DNA of 64,000 nucleotides. It comes from Candidatus Gastranaerophilales bacterium (lineage in GTDB: Bacteria; Cyanobacteriota; Vampirovibrionia; Gastranaerophilales; Gastranaerophilaceae). The first letter of the stretch is position 1. Every line of letters begins with the position of its first letter. Under the pieces are notes generated by a model. The model had not been told where the DNA came from, made no database searches, and worked only from the letters and a program-made list of their open reading frames with translations. Below are positions 1-9,922 of this stretch, piece after piece. The DNA is taken from positions 62,001-126,000 of the forward strand of contig CALVFT010000003.1 in assembly GCA_944326915.1 (NCBI GenBank). The letters run 5' to 3'. Both the position numbers and the translations under genes were made by a program.

Positions 1-8
1 ATCCCTGC

Positions 9-530
9 CTATAAAGTCTGTAAAGCTTTATTTTGTAAATCAATAATAAAATTATAATCTTCTTCTGTTTGGTGGTCAAATCCTAACAAGTGCAAAATCC
101 CATGACTAATTAAAAAGGCTAATTCTTCCTCTTTAGTCTTGCCTTTTTTCTCTGCTTCTTCAATCACTTTATCAAGAGCAATTATAATTTCACCTAAATT
201 TATTTCCCCATCAAAAATAAATCTTTCATCTTGAGGAGTATCTGCAAAAATAGCAAAAGTTATGATATCAGCAGCATAATCCTTATCTCGATACTCTCTA
301 TTTATCTCATGAGTTTTAATAGAATCACAGTATAAAAAATCAAAAGATACAGAATCAAAATCATGCACAGATAGACAAGATTTTTGATATACATCATCTA
401 TAGAAATATAGAACTTAAAAATCTTTTTAGCTATTTCCAAAAAATATTTTTCATCTATATCCCAAGATTCATAAATATTTTCACTAAATATATTAAGATT
501 CGGAACTTTTACTGTCATTTCCATCCTCAT
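9..530 (-). CDS. ybeY: Endoribonuclease YbeY (rRNA maturation factor)
   Basis: Zinc-dependent single-strand endoribonuclease of the UPF0054 family, known in other bacteria for 16S rRNA 3'-end maturation and ribosome quality control. The signature HGILHLLGFDH near residues 143-153 supplies the three zinc-binding histidines. The central NREYRDKDYAADIITFA segment is the usual family core. The 173-residue length is at the upper end of normal because of a ~20-residue N-terminal extension. The start is uncertain: ATGs at 530, 524 and 518 are all in frame and lie inside the end of the upstream pgpH-like gene. The 38-base overlap suggests translational coupling. A pgpH-ybeY pairing is common in Gram-positive bacteria and Cyanobacteria. 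Confidence 0.93.
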   Translation of the reverse strand: MRMEMTVKVPNLNIFSENIYESWDIDEKYFLEIAKKIFKFYISIDDVYQKSCLSVHDFDSVSFDFLYCDSIKTHEINREYRDKDYAADIITFAIFADTPQDERFIFDGEINLGEIIIALDKVIEEAEKKGKTKEEELAFLISHGILHLLGFDHQTEEDYNFIIDLQNKALQTL

Positions 531-2715
531 GTCTGTTTATCGGTTCATTTGATTCCAATTGTTTAATTTTATTTTCTAAATCTTCATCAAGCATTTTTGC
601 AGGAATATTAATTTTAGCATTTTTCAACTCATCAGCTAAATTTTCTTGATATTTAATTCTATTATGTTGCATACCTCTTAGAATTCTAGAGAATGTTGCA
701 GCTATAGTCTTAATATCTTTCAAAGTAAGTGGGCTGTCAGCCAACTGAGTATCGTTTAATCTTTCTATAATAATCTTATCAATTATTGCATCAATTTCTT
801 CCGGTGAAGGATTTTTAAGAGATCTTACAGCAGATTCAACAGCATCAGCTATCATCAAAATAGCTGTTTCTTTCATATTTGGTTTAGGACCTGTATATCT
901 AAACTGTTCTTCTTTTACGTTTTCTTTTCCTTCTTCTTCTACAGCTTGATTATAAAAATATTTAGCCAAACCTTCACCATGGTGTTGTAGGATAAAATTA
1001 TTTATTACAGGCGGCAATCCATACTCTTTAGCCAATTCAACACCATCTTTTGGATGTGCTGTAATTACCATTTTACTCAATCTAGGATTTAATTTTGTAT
1101 GCGGATTTTCAATTCCGAAATAAGATTGATTTTCTACGAAAAATAATGGGCGTTTAAGCTTTCCAATATCATGATAAAAAGCTCCAACTCTAGCCAAGAT
1201 CGGATTTGCGCCAATTGCCTCAGCAGCAGCTTCACACAAATTGGAGACCATCAAACTATGATGATAAGTTCCTGGAGCTTCAAATTGCAAACGTTTTAAC
1301 AACGGTTGGTTATGGTCTGCTAACTCTGCAAGTCCATATGGTGTAATTATTTTAAATGAGCTTTCAAAAAGAGGTAATGTACCTAAAGCTATGATTGAAC
1401 TTATAATACCGTTAAGAAGAATAAATGCACTATTTTTCAAAATAAGCAAATTACTTACATCAATCAAGCATTTTTCTAACATATATATACTAACCACTAT
1501 AACAAGCCCTGCAAAGGATATATCAAAGCCTGTTTTAATCAAATCAAAACGTCTAGAGTAATGAATTTTTGATATTGCAATAGAAGTCAACATAGATAAT
1601 AAAACAAAAGTAACTAAAAACTGAATATCATATTGGTAACCAATAGTCATCATAGATAACAAAACAACACCAGCTGCAAAAGCTATTCTAGGTGTAATAA
1701 AAATAGAAAGTAAAATCATAAAGGCTGGAATTGGAAGTACATAAGGAGAAAAACCTGTTGGAATAACTGCACCAATTAAAGCAATTAAAAGCGATAAAAC
1801 AGCAGTTATTGATAAATAACTTGGCTCCAAATATTTCTTTTCAAAAACCTTCATATAAGCAAGGAACAAAATTGTAGAAATAAATACTAAAACATATATA
1901 GCAGCTAAACCTTGCCAATTAAGTTCATAAACATTATAACCTGCTTGTCTTAAAGCATCCCTTTTCAATCTTGTTACAGGCTCACCTTCAAATAAAATCT
2001 TATCGCCTTTTTGGAAAACAGTCTCATAAGGTTTCACAGAATTTTGAGCATTTTTACGAGCAATTTCTGTAGCAAAATCATCAACAACCAAATTTGGTAC
2101 AATTACTTGCTCCAATAAAGCTTTGATAACAGACACCTGACGTCTTGAAACATTTGAGACCATATTATCTATAACAATTTGGTCAATATTATCTTTTTCA
2201 TAATCTTTTTCTGTTATACCTACTCTCAAAATATTCGCCAATGTCAAAGAAGCCTTATCAAAAACTTCATGCAAACTTGCTTCGTCAGCTCTTAGTAAGA
2301 AATTTATAATAAAATCTCTTTTTGAATTATCGGACAAATCAAATAAAAGACCAATTTCTTCCCTTTTTAATTCAGGAGTAGCATCTTTTCTCCTTATTTG
2401 AAGTATTGAAGACTGAAGAGTCTGCAAATTATTTTTAATAAAATCGTCTTCAGCAGGTGCTAGTATTGGATCGATCTTTTGAGCGACTTCTTTTTTATGC
2501 TGCTCAGTTCTTTTGACGTCTATAACTGTTAAAGTTTTTTGGGCAATTATATCTCTTTTACTTATGCCATTTTCAATAATATTTTGGAAAAAGAAATTTT
2601 GTGACGCTATTACGGCAGTCATCAAAACCGTAAACGCAATAAATGCAAAAATTCTTAACGTCTGACTAGATGTAAAAAACATCTTCAACTTAATAATATA
2701 ATTTTGATTGTCCAT
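493..2715 (-). CDS. pgpH: 7TM-HD family phosphohydrolase, PgpH-type (probable c-di-AMP phosphodiesterase)
   Basis: Large membrane phosphodiesterase. Order: a membrane anchor at about residues 20-43, an extracytoplasmic 7TMR-HDED domain (about 50-255), roughly seven membrane segments (about 265-450), and a cytoplasmic HD domain. The HD residues are visible: an HH pair at 485-486, YHDIGK with H515-D516, then TAHPKDG and ILQHHGEG further on. In Listeria the orthologous architecture hydrolyses c-di-AMP, and the same window encodes the cyclase CdaA, so that substrate is the best inference. It overlaps ybeY downstream. The tail after the HD domain is charged and probably disordered. Confidence 0.9.
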   Translation of the reverse strand: MDNQNYIIKLKMFFTSSQTLRIFAFIAFTVLMTAVIASQNFFFQNIIENGISKRDIIAQKTLTVIDVKRTEQHKKEVAQKIDPILAPAEDDFIKNNLQTLQSSILQIRRKDATPELKREEIGLLFDLSDNSKRDFIINFLLRADEASLHEVFDKASLTLANILRVGITEKDYEKDNIDQIVIDNMVSNVSRRQVSVIKALLEQVIVPNLVVDDFATEIARKNAQNSVKPYETVFQKGDKILFEGEPVTRLKRDALRQAGYNVYELNWQGLAAIYVLVFISTILFLAYMKVFEKKYLEPSYLSITAVLSLLIALIGAVIPTGFSPYVLPIPAFMILLSIFITPRIAFAAGVVLLSMMTIGYQYDIQFLVTFVLLSMLTSIAISKIHYSRRFDLIKTGFDISFAGLVIVVSIYMLEKCLIDVSNLLILKNSAFILLNGIISSIIALGTLPLFESSFKIITPYGLAELADHNQPLLKRLQFEAPGTYHHSLMVSNLCEAAAEAIGANPILARVGAFYHDIGKLKRPLFFVENQSYFGIENPHTKLNPRLSKMVITAHPKDGVELAKEYGLPPVINNFILQHHGEGLAKYFYNQAVEEEGKENVKEEQFRYTGPKPNMKETAILMIADAVESAVRSLKNPSPEEIDAIIDKIIIERLNDTQLADSPLTLKDIKTIAATFSRILRGMQHNRIKYQENLADELKNAKINIPAKMLDEDLENKIKQLESNEPINRHEDGNDSKSSES

Positions 2716-2769
2716 ATACCTAACACCTTATTGAAAATCTAATTAAATACCTTAATATTTTATAACTTC

Positions 2770-3714
2770 CTAAAAATTTTTCAACCCTTGGGATTTCAGG
2801 CGTCTTTGGATATCTTCCAATAATTTTCTATTAATTGAAAGTAATTCAGACAACACTGCGATTACACCGACCTGAACTCCAGTGATAACCAAAATTGCTG
2901 ATAAAATAAGTGATTGAATATGTCCCTGTCCACTTTCAGTCAAATAAAAATATAAAAATCTACATCCAATTATGATTCCTAAAGTCAAACAAATACTTGC
3001 GATAATCATAAAGAATCTAAAAGGTCTATATATAATAAACATTCTCAGCATAGTAAATATGGAACGTCTAATATAATCAAACATATTCTTCACCAAACGA
3101 GATTTTCTCAAATCCGGATTCACCCTAATTGGAACACATTTTAAAACAAGACCTTTTGCTCTAGCTTGAATAATAGTTTCTAGTGTATATGTATAATTAT
3201 CAAAAACATTCATCTGCAAAGCTGCATTCCTTGAAAAAGCTCGAAAGCCACTTGGAGCATCTTCTACAGATGTTGAACTTACTAAACGCATTACAAAAGA
3301 ACCAATTTTCTGCAACGCTTTTTTCAACAAAGAAAAATGCTCTATCTTGGCAACAGGACGAGTTCCTATAACCATATCAGCTTCACCTTTTAAAATAGGC
3401 TTAACCAATTTTTCGATATCATCAGCACAATACTGATTATCTGCATCTGTATTAACTATAATATCAGCACCTATTTCTAAAGATTTATTTATTCCTGCAA
3501 CGAAAGCTTTTGCTAATCCGGAATTGTGAGATAATTCAGCAAAATATTTTACACCAAAAGACTTTGCAACATCCACAGTACTATCCATAGAGCCATCATC
3601 TATTATTACAACTTCAATCTCATCAATTCCATCGATCTTTTTAGGTAAAGCTTCTAATGTTACCGGCAAAGATTTTTCTTCGTTATAGCATGGAATCTGT
3701 ATAACTAGCTTCAT
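2770..3714 (-). CDS. Family 2 glycosyltransferase, DPM1/polyprenyl-phosphate type
   Basis: GT-A fold glycosyltransferase. The N-terminal IPCYNEEKSLP motif, DDGSMDST, and the DxD-like NTDADNQY are the nucleotide-sugar and metal-binding elements of the dolichol-phosphate mannose synthase group. The C-terminal ~90 residues hold two hydrophobic membrane segments and a basic juxtamembrane stretch (RRSIFTMLRMF). The product is probably a polyprenyl-phosphate sugar facing the cytoplasm. The divergent neighbour at 3775 is a GT39-like membrane transferase that could use such a lipid-linked donor. The specific sugar cannot be read from sequence. Confidence 0.85.
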   Translation of the reverse strand: MKLVIQIPCYNEEKSLPVTLEALPKKIDGIDEIEVVIIDDGSMDSTVDVAKSFGVKYFAELSHNSGLAKAFVAGINKSLEIGADIIVNTDADNQYCADDIEKLVKPILKGEADMVIGTRPVAKIEHFSLLKKALQKIGSFVMRLVSSTSVEDAPSGFRAFSRNAALQMNVFDNYTYTLETIIQARAKGLVLKCVPIRVNPDLRKSRLVKNMFDYIRRSIFTMLRMFIIYRPFRFFMIIASICLTLGIIIGCRFLYFYLTESGQGHIQSLILSAILVITGVQVGVIAVLSELLSINRKLLEDIQRRLKSQGLKNF

Positions 3715-3774
3715 ATAACACTTTCCCCTTTTAAAATTTTCTTTTTATTATATAATTAAAAAGGGATTTTTACA

Positions 3775-5415
3775 ATGTTAGAAAAATTTAAACAGAATAA
3801 GGGGATATTACTAATTGCAATTATTGCAATTGTTTTACGTTTAATCTCTATAAACAAACCAGACGGATTATGGAACGATGAATATGTTAGTTGGATGATA
3901 GCTTCTATACCGTTTAATGATGGTTTTGTAAAAGCGGTCAAATCGCAATGTCACATGCCTTTTTATTATTTGTACCTAAAGTTTTTCATGGCACTATTTG
4001 GGCAAAGCGATTTACTACTAAGACTTACATCAGTGTTTGCAGGAATAATCTCTGTAGGTGCAATGTACTTTGTAGGTAAAGAAAAAGATAAAACAACCGG
4101 ATTACTCTGTGCAGGCTTAAGTGCGATAAGCTCTTTTTTAATATACTATTCACAAGAAGTTAGACTATACTCTATTTTATTCTTTTTCTCTGCAATCACT
4201 TTATTATATACACTTAGATGTATTAAAAATCCTTCAAAAAAGAATTTTATAACACTTGGAATATCAAATTTCCTAATTTTATTCACTCATACTATAGGAT
4301 TTGTATTTGTATTTTTTGATTTGCTGCTTATAAGTATAAATTTATATAAAAAGTATAAGAAAACAATTACAATTTTATGGACTTGTATATTTTCGGGATT
4401 AATACTGCTATCTCCACTTGCTTGGAAAATATTTACAACTAAAACATTTTCTCAATGGTGGGGACAATTTTCTATATCTAGACTTGGCTATTTATTAACA
4501 GATTACTTCTCACCAATTCTGACAAATTTAACAAATGCTCCAGATACATTTCGAACAGACTTACTGTTTATCATTTGTGCAATAATACCAGCCATTATTG
4601 CGTTATTTGGCATAATAAAAAGTTTAAAAAATAACAAAGTTAATATAGGACTGCTCATTACAACAATACTTACAACAGCAATACTTTGTATTGCATCAAT
4701 TACAGGGAAACTTGTATTTATTACAAAATATTCAATAGAAATATACCCTATATTAATATATCTAACATGCTTTGGAATAAGTGAATTAAAAAATAATAAA
4801 CTAAGACAAATACTAATTTGGACATACTGTTTGATATCTTTAGGCTATTTGATTATTTCTCCAACATCAGCTCCTAAAATTAGAAGAGCTGAAGGACATA
4901 AAATAATGACGGATATTCTTGAAAGAATGGCTCCTGAAAAGGATGACATTATTCTTATTGAATATTATTCATTCGATAGATTTAAAAAATATTTTGATTT
5001 CACTAACTACAGAATAATCTCCATAAATAAAGGGAATTTCCCTGAATATCTATCAAATAACATAACTTACAAAGAAGCCTATCAAAATGGTAAAAGTTTA
5101 TATAAATCCATGCTTCTTCGAGAAATACCTAATACGCATTTTTCAAGTAAAATTAATAACGAAATTGTAAAACAACTATCTCCAAATCAAAGTATAATTA
5201 TGGTAACACTTGATACGGTATCATTCTATCCTCCGGATAAAGTAATGAATATCGCACAAAATGAAACGATGTATAACAAAACTCCACTGTTATTTTTACT
5301 ATTTTCTTATATAAAAGAAGAAACATTTAACACTCTTGCAAGCAATCTTGCAGTTACAAGAATCGAAAAGAAAGGGAATTGGACGATAATTAAGTTTACA
5401 AAACTTAAAAATTAA
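3775..5415 (+). CDS. GT39/ArnT-like membrane glycosyltransferase
   Basis: A 546-residue polytopic protein of the dolichyl-phosphate-mannose-protein mannosyltransferase superfamily. The first membrane helix (about residues 10-27) is followed by NKPDGLWNDEYVSW, where the acidic D/E pair after the first helix is the expected catalytic position of GT-C enzymes. About ten hydrophobic segments follow, then a soluble extracytoplasmic C-terminal domain from about residue 370. It would transfer a sugar from a lipid carrier on the outer face of the inner membrane; the acceptor is unknown. It is divergently transcribed from the GT2 gene, with only 60 bases between them. Confidence 0.78.
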   Translation: MLEKFKQNKGILLIAIIAIVLRLISINKPDGLWNDEYVSWMIASIPFNDGFVKAVKSQCHMPFYYLYLKFFMALFGQSDLLLRLTSVFAGIISVGAMYFVGKEKDKTTGLLCAGLSAISSFLIYYSQEVRLYSILFFFSAITLLYTLRCIKNPSKKNFITLGISNFLILFTHTIGFVFVFFDLLLISINLYKKYKKTITILWTCIFSGLILLSPLAWKIFTTKTFSQWWGQFSISRLGYLLTDYFSPILTNLTNAPDTFRTDLLFIICAIIPAIIALFGIIKSLKNNKVNIGLLITTILTTAILCIASITGKLVFITKYSIEIYPILIYLTCFGISELKNNKLRQILIWTYCLISLGYLIISPTSAPKIRRAEGHKIMTDILERMAPEKDDIILIEYYSFDRFKKYFDFTNYRIISINKGNFPEYLSNNITYKEAYQNGKSLYKSMLLREIPNTHFSSKINNEIVKQLSPNQSIIMVTLDTVSFYPPDKVMNIAQNETMYNKTPLLFLLFSYIKEETFNTLASNLAVTRIEKKGNWTIIKFTKLKN

Positions 5416-5493
5416 GCTCTAACTAGCAATTTTTATTTTGTTCACGACTATATATATATAGAAGGTTTTATCGTTGGGAATAGTAGGAAAGTC

Positions 5494-6942
5494 ATGAATG
5501 TAGATAATGTAAAATTCAATATCAATTCGAACGGATACAGACCTTTGCAGCCAAAGAAGAGACAGCAATCTACAAACTTTAGAGGTGCAGCACCTGCTTC
5601 CGTTGCAGATATTAGTACTGAAATTAATAATTTAATGCCTAAAAGCTTAAAAATGATACACAAAATGGGTTCAGGCGGAGAACTAAGAGATATTATAATT
5701 AACTCTTTAGGTACTGCATTTTTGGCTCCAATTTTCATCAAATGGAACCCTCTATCTAAGACTGATGAGGATACAAGAACATATTCTGCATGGAGACAAC
5801 CTGTATCAGCAGTTCTTGCAGTAGCGACACAAGGTCTCATTACAATCCCATTCGATAGAGTAGTTGTAAATATGGTAAACTCAGGTTGGTTTAATGATGC
5901 CCACAATAAAACAGCCTTTAGAGATGATAATTACATTGCTAAATTGGTAAAAAATAACCATCCAGAATTTACTAAAGATCAAATTGAACAAGAAGTAAAT
6001 AAAATCAAAAAACAACAAAGTGAAGAATTAATAAGATCAATAAAAGAAAATGATACAGTAACCCTTCAGCATGCTAATACTACTAAAACAACCCAAATTG
6101 GTGCTGAAGAAATGCGTAACTACAAAATCGCAACATTAGAAGATATTCTAAAAAGTGAAACAGAAGAACTTAAAAAATTCAATGAAGTAAAGATACCTCA
6201 AAGGATTGCAAGAAGTGAATATTACAGATTGCATGGAGCAGAAGCGTCTAAATTCCTTACAGAAATGCAACAAGAGATATCTAAAGCTAAAGATAAAAAA
6301 GGAATAGAAAAAATCCTTTCTGCAAAAGAAAAAGCTCTAAAAGGTAAAGCGCAAGATAAAGAGCTAATGAATATCGTACAAGAACTTAGAGGCATGCTCG
6401 CATATGGAGATGCTAAAGATGCTCATTCTATAATAAATACCAAAATTGATAAAATAGTTAAAAAGCATATTCCAATGTATCAAGGATTAGAAAATAAAGA
6501 AGCTGTTATAAATACCGTAAAAAACAATGCAGATATTGTAAAAAGAAAAGCCGGACTAGATGGCGCTATTGAAAAGATTAATGGTTTCTTGGAAAGATTA
6601 AAGAAAAAAGAAGCAGTTTCTTCTGGTCAAATCGAAGATGAAATCAAGAAGTTGGTTAAAGGTGGAGATGATACTACTTCAAGATTGGCGAAATATAAAG
6701 ATTTCTCTAAACTTGTTGCAGAAAAATATAAATCAACTATTGAAGCAAACATAAAAGGGTTCAAAAGAATTTCAGGATTGTTAGTTGCAACATTAATGCT
6801 TCCAGTATCTTGCTCTTTACTCAACTGGGTATACCCAAGATTTATGGATGCTGTCTTCCCTAATTTATCAAATAAAAAACACTCAAATGAAGCCCATAAT
6901 TACATAGATAAGGCAAACCAAAACGGGGAGGTGCATAAATAA
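5494..6942 (+). CDS. Unknown protein with N-terminal F-R-G motif and membrane segments
   Basis: I do not recognise a named family. The 482-residue protein begins with a polar, probably disordered stretch ending in TNFRGAAP (F29-R30-G31), a tag-like motif that recurs in other proteins of this window. A hydrophobic region at about residues 65-125 is followed by a long charged, lysine-rich helical region (about 150-430) and a final hydrophobic segment near 430-450 (SGLLVATLMLPVSCSLL). An AGGA sequence precedes the ATG. The stop overlaps the next start (TAATG), so the two proteins are translationally coupled and probably act together. The architecture resembles the gene at 61542. Confidence 0.8.
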   Translation: MNVDNVKFNINSNGYRPLQPKKRQQSTNFRGAAPASVADISTEINNLMPKSLKMIHKMGSGGELRDIIINSLGTAFLAPIFIKWNPLSKTDEDTRTYSAWRQPVSAVLAVATQGLITIPFDRVVVNMVNSGWFNDAHNKTAFRDDNYIAKLVKNNHPEFTKDQIEQEVNKIKKQQSEELIRSIKENDTVTLQHANTTKTTQIGAEEMRNYKIATLEDILKSETEELKKFNEVKIPQRIARSEYYRLHGAEASKFLTEMQQEISKAKDKKGIEKILSAKEKALKGKAQDKELMNIVQELRGMLAYGDAKDAHSIINTKIDKIVKKHIPMYQGLENKEAVINTVKNNADIVKRKAGLDGAIEKINGFLERLKKKEAVSSGQIEDEIKKLVKGGDDTTSRLAKYKDFSKLVAEKYKSTIEANIKGFKRISGLLVATLMLPVSCSLLNWVYPRFMDAVFPNLSNKKHSNEAHNYIDKANQNGEVHK

Positions 6943-7676
6943 TGTCAATGTCAATTAAACCTGTAACAAGAAAAGTCGTTGATTATGCCATCAGAAAACC
7001 GTTAAAAGCTTTATCTGAAACTAAGTTTTTACAACACGTAGAAAAACAATACAGAAAAGATAACGTTAAATTTATTTCAGGTATTGGAGTTACATCAATC
7101 GTATTAAAAGACGGTTTCGGATGTTATCTTTATGTAAAACAAAGTTTAAATAACGACAAAATTCCAGAAGATAAAAGAAAATTCGTTGCGGCATTAGACC
7201 TCGCAAATGGTGGTTTGATGATTTTGACGCAGCTATTAATGCACTTTACAATTTCAAATAAAAAAGTACAAACTTGGATGTTTGAAAAATTCTTTGGGAA
7301 ATACTTTACACGTCCTGCAACAAAGAGTCTTCAAGCATTACTAGCTAAAAATGATAAGCTTGGCCCAGTATCTGGAGATAATTTCCATAAAGGACTAAAA
7401 AAATATAAAAAAGATATCATAAATGCATTCGGATGCTTAACATCCCTAGTTGCAGCATCAGTATTCGCAAAACGTGTAGTTGTACCATTCATTGCAACAC
7501 CATTGGCTGATAAAACAAAGGCTTGGATGAGCAGAAATGATAAACCTGCAGTAACTCATAAAGATACTAAAAACACATATGATACTGAAGAAAAAGATAT
7601 CATTAAACCGGAATCAGAAAAACAAGCAAATAATACAGATACAAACTTATTAGCAAAATTAAAACAAAATAAATAA
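6942..7676 (+). CDS. Unknown membrane-associated protein coupled to the F-R-G protein
   Basis: A 244-residue protein of unrecognised family. It starts one base into the upstream stop codon and has a strong GGGGAGGTG ribosome binding site at 6924-6932. Hydrophobic stretches occur around residues 48-68, 85-105 (LDLANGGLMILTQLLMHFT) and 165-190, and the C-terminal ~50 residues are polar and probably disordered. A bidirectional terminator follows immediately. Coupling suggests a stable complex with the preceding protein. No enzymatic motif is visible. Confidence 0.78.
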   Translation: MSMSIKPVTRKVVDYAIRKPLKALSETKFLQHVEKQYRKDNVKFISGIGVTSIVLKDGFGCYLYVKQSLNNDKIPEDKRKFVAALDLANGGLMILTQLLMHFTISNKKVQTWMFEKFFGKYFTRPATKSLQALLAKNDKLGPVSGDNFHKGLKKYKKDIINAFGCLTSLVAASVFAKRVVVPFIATPLADKTKAWMSRNDKPAVTHKDTKNTYDTEEKDIIKPESEKQANNTDTNLLAKLKQNK

Positions 7677-7681
7677 ATAAT

Positions 7682-7712
7682 AAAAAAGAGATTCAAAATG
7701 AATCTCTTTTTT
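7682..7712. terminator. Bidirectional rho-independent terminator
   Basis: Stem of about 12 bp (AAAAAGAGATTC with GAATCTCTTTTT) around a 5-base AAAAT loop, flanked by A-rich and T-rich tracts. It works on paper for both the plus gene ending at 7676 and the minus gene ending at 7733. Confidence 0.85.
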
Positions 7713-7732
7713 ATTTATAACTTTTAGAAATC

Positions 7733-8080
7733 TTAAAAAGGTTTAGTTTGATTTAATTTTAATCTCAAATCTCTAAAGCGTGCAATATCTTCTTGAGTTT
7801 TTCCTGATTCTCTAAATACTGCTTGAGATGATGGATGAACCATCAAAACATAATCCATATGTATTTCCAAGAAATTATATTTTCTTGGAGCCTGATTAGA
7901 GTTTCTTGGATATATTTCCGCATTTGTAACAGCAAGAAAACGTCTTTCTCTATCATTCAATAAATCAGTTAACTCTCTATTCGTATTCGTATATTTTGAA
8001 ACGTGTACAACACCCTTAATATCATGATCAGCAGTCAAAATACTTACTTCTATAGGTACTGTATCAATATTTTTTGCCAT
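7733..8080 (-). CDS. Small unknown protein, beta-rich
   Basis: A 115-residue soluble protein with no signal peptide or membrane segment. The composition and alternation (VPIEVSILTADHDIKGVVHV, then KYNFLEIHMDYVLMVHP) suggest a small beta-sheet domain. I do not recognise a characterised family. It sits alone between a convergent terminator and the yitT-like gene. An AAGGAT sequence lies upstream of the ATG. Confidence 0.75.
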   Translation of the reverse strand: MAKNIDTVPIEVSILTADHDIKGVVHVSKYTNTNRELTDLLNDRERRFLAVTNAEIYPRNSNQAPRKYNFLEIHMDYVLMVHPSSQAVFRESGKTQEDIARFRDLRLKLNQTKPF

Positions 8081-8144
8081 AATCTTTTATCCTTACTTAC
8101 TGTATAACTCTACTATAATATATTTTTCATAAATTGTCTATATG

Positions 8145-9008
8145 TTAAATTTTTTCTATTTTACGTCTTGTACGCCCACCATAAGCTTCATGGACATCTA
8201 CAACAGAAATAAAAGCTTGAGGATCAATCTGCTTGATAATTTCTTTTATCTTAGTCAATTCCAATCTACTTACTACACAATAGATTATCTTCTTTTTAGC
8301 TCCAGAATAAGCTCCAATACCTTTTAGGTAAGTAACCCCTATTTCTAGAGTTTCTAAAAGCTCTTTACCAATTTCATCAGCATGATCACTGATAATACGA
8401 ATTGACTTTGCAGAATTCAAGCCTTCTAAGACAGTATCAATTACTCTATAAGCAATAAAATAAGTTAAAATAGAATACATTGCTCTATCCCAACCAAAAA
8501 CTAATCCTGCAACACCGTATATCAAAATATTAAATGCCATGATAATTTCACCGACAGAAAAACCATATTTCTTCGATAAAACTAAAGACATAATCTCTGT
8601 ACCATCTAAAGAACCGTCATTTTTCAGAACAAGCCCAACCCCCGTGCCGAGTATTATTCCACCAAAAACTGTAGACAATAATAAATCATCTGTCACATGC
8701 AACGAATGCAACAAATTCAAAGCAACAGATAAAACAATAATTGCATAAAAAGTCTGCAAAACAAATTTTTTACCTATTTTATTAAAAGCTAATAAAAGAA
8801 ATGGGATGTTTAAAATAAAGATCAAAGTACCTAAATTATATTTTGTTAAATAACTAACAATAATTGATACCCCAACAATACCACCATCAATTATTTTATT
8901 GGGTACTAAAAAACCCTCTAAAGCAAAAGCTGCAATTAACGGCCCCAAAGTTAAAAATACAAATCTTCTAATTCTATCTAAAACTTTTTTTTTATTAACT
9001 GCAGACAT
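8145..9008 (-). CDS. YitT family membrane protein (DUF161 + DUF2179)
   Basis: A 287-residue protein with five to six membrane segments over residues ~15-200 and a C-terminal cytoplasmic DUF2179-like domain (about 205-280). The loop after the first helix, FLVPNKIIDGGIVGVS, and SLDGTEIMSLVLSKKYG are typical of YitT proteins. The molecular function of the family is not established. It follows cdaA by 11 bases in the same direction and is probably in its operon. A GAGG ribosome binding site precedes the ATG. Confidence 0.88.
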   Translation of the reverse strand: MSAVNKKKVLDRIRRFVFLTLGPLIAAFALEGFLVPNKIIDGGIVGVSIIVSYLTKYNLGTLIFILNIPFLLLAFNKIGKKFVLQTFYAIIVLSVALNLLHSLHVTDDLLLSTVFGGIILGTGVGLVLKNDGSLDGTEIMSLVLSKKYGFSVGEIIMAFNILIYGVAGLVFGWDRAMYSILTYFIAYRVIDTVLEGLNSAKSIRIISDHADEIGKELLETLEIGVTYLKGIGAYSGAKKKIIYCVVSRLELTKIKEIIKQIDPQAFISVVDVHEAYGGRTRRKIEKI

Positions 9009-9019
9009 GCTAAAAACCT

Positions 9020-9922
9020 CTATTCATCTTTCATATCAGACTTTCTAATGGTAATAAAATTGTTAATTTTAAAGATAGTCTTTTTATCATCAAGTTCATC
9101 TGTTTTTTTTACACCTAAAATATTTTCTAAATCATTTTTCAAAGTAACTAAATCTTCATAACGTTTTAAAGAACCATCGACAGCAACTGAAACATCTCCT
9201 GTTTCTTCTGAAACAACAAGACAAGCAGCATCACTAGCTTCAGTCATACCAATAGCCGCTCTATGACGTGTACCATACTTCCAACTCAATTTTGGATCCT
9301 CTGTCAAAGGTAGTAATACACCTGCAGATATAATCTTATCACCATCAATAACAACAGCCCCATCATGTAACGGAGTGTTTGGATGAAAAATTGTCAAAAT
9401 TAACTCTGTAGACACATCTGCATTCAACTTTGTACCAACATCTGAATAAGTATGACTTAAATCCCCTTGAAATACAATCAAAGCCCCAGTATGAGATTTA
9501 GATAAATATTTTACAGCCTCTATCAATTCTTTGACAACATCTATTTTTTTATCTTTTTTCTTATTATCATTTGCAGTAAAAAGACGGCTTATAAAGTCAA
9601 CTTGCCCTAAAAAGCCTAAAAAACGTCTCAACTCAGGCTGAAAAATAACGATAAGACTCAAAGTAACCAAAGTTACAACTGATTTCAAAAACATTCCAAT
9701 AATTTTCAAATCAAGTTTTACAAGAATCTCACTAAATACCCAAGCAAACACAATTATCAACAAACCTTTTACAAATTTCTCTGACTGGGTATTTTTAATG
9801 AATTTCTTATATAAAAACAATAACAACCCCACGAGAAAGACTATCTGAATTATATCAGACCAATTCAAAGAAAACTCTAAAAATCTAATTTGTTGTAATA
9901 TGTAAGCTAAAATATCTGTCAT
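9020..9922 (-). CDS. cdaA: Diadenylate cyclase CdaA
   Basis: Makes c-di-AMP from two ATP. Three N-terminal membrane segments (about residues 23-38, 50-66, 74-95) lead to a DAC (DisA_N) domain. The two catalytic signatures are intact: HDGAVVIDGDKI with D187-G188-A189, and GTRHRAAIGMTE with R219-H220-R221. Length (300) is normal. Its ATG overlaps the lysA stop by one base and its GAAGAGAG site lies inside lysA. Neither cdaR nor glmM, the usual Firmicutes partners, is adjacent. The lysA-cdaA order is, from recall, the one seen in Cyanobacteria. A matching phosphodiesterase candidate (PgpH) lies at 493-2715. Confidence 0.95.
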   Translation of the reverse strand: MTDILAYILQQIRFLEFSLNWSDIIQIVFLVGLLLFLYKKFIKNTQSEKFVKGLLIIVFAWVFSEILVKLDLKIIGMFLKSVVTLVTLSLIVIFQPELRRFLGFLGQVDFISRLFTANDNKKKDKKIDVVKELIEAVKYLSKSHTGALIVFQGDLSHTYSDVGTKLNADVSTELILTIFHPNTPLHDGAVVIDGDKIISAGVLLPLTEDPKLSWKYGTRHRAAIGMTEASDAACLVVSEETGDVSVAVDGSLKRYEDLVTLKNDLENILGVKKTDELDDKKTIFKINNFITIRKSDMKDE

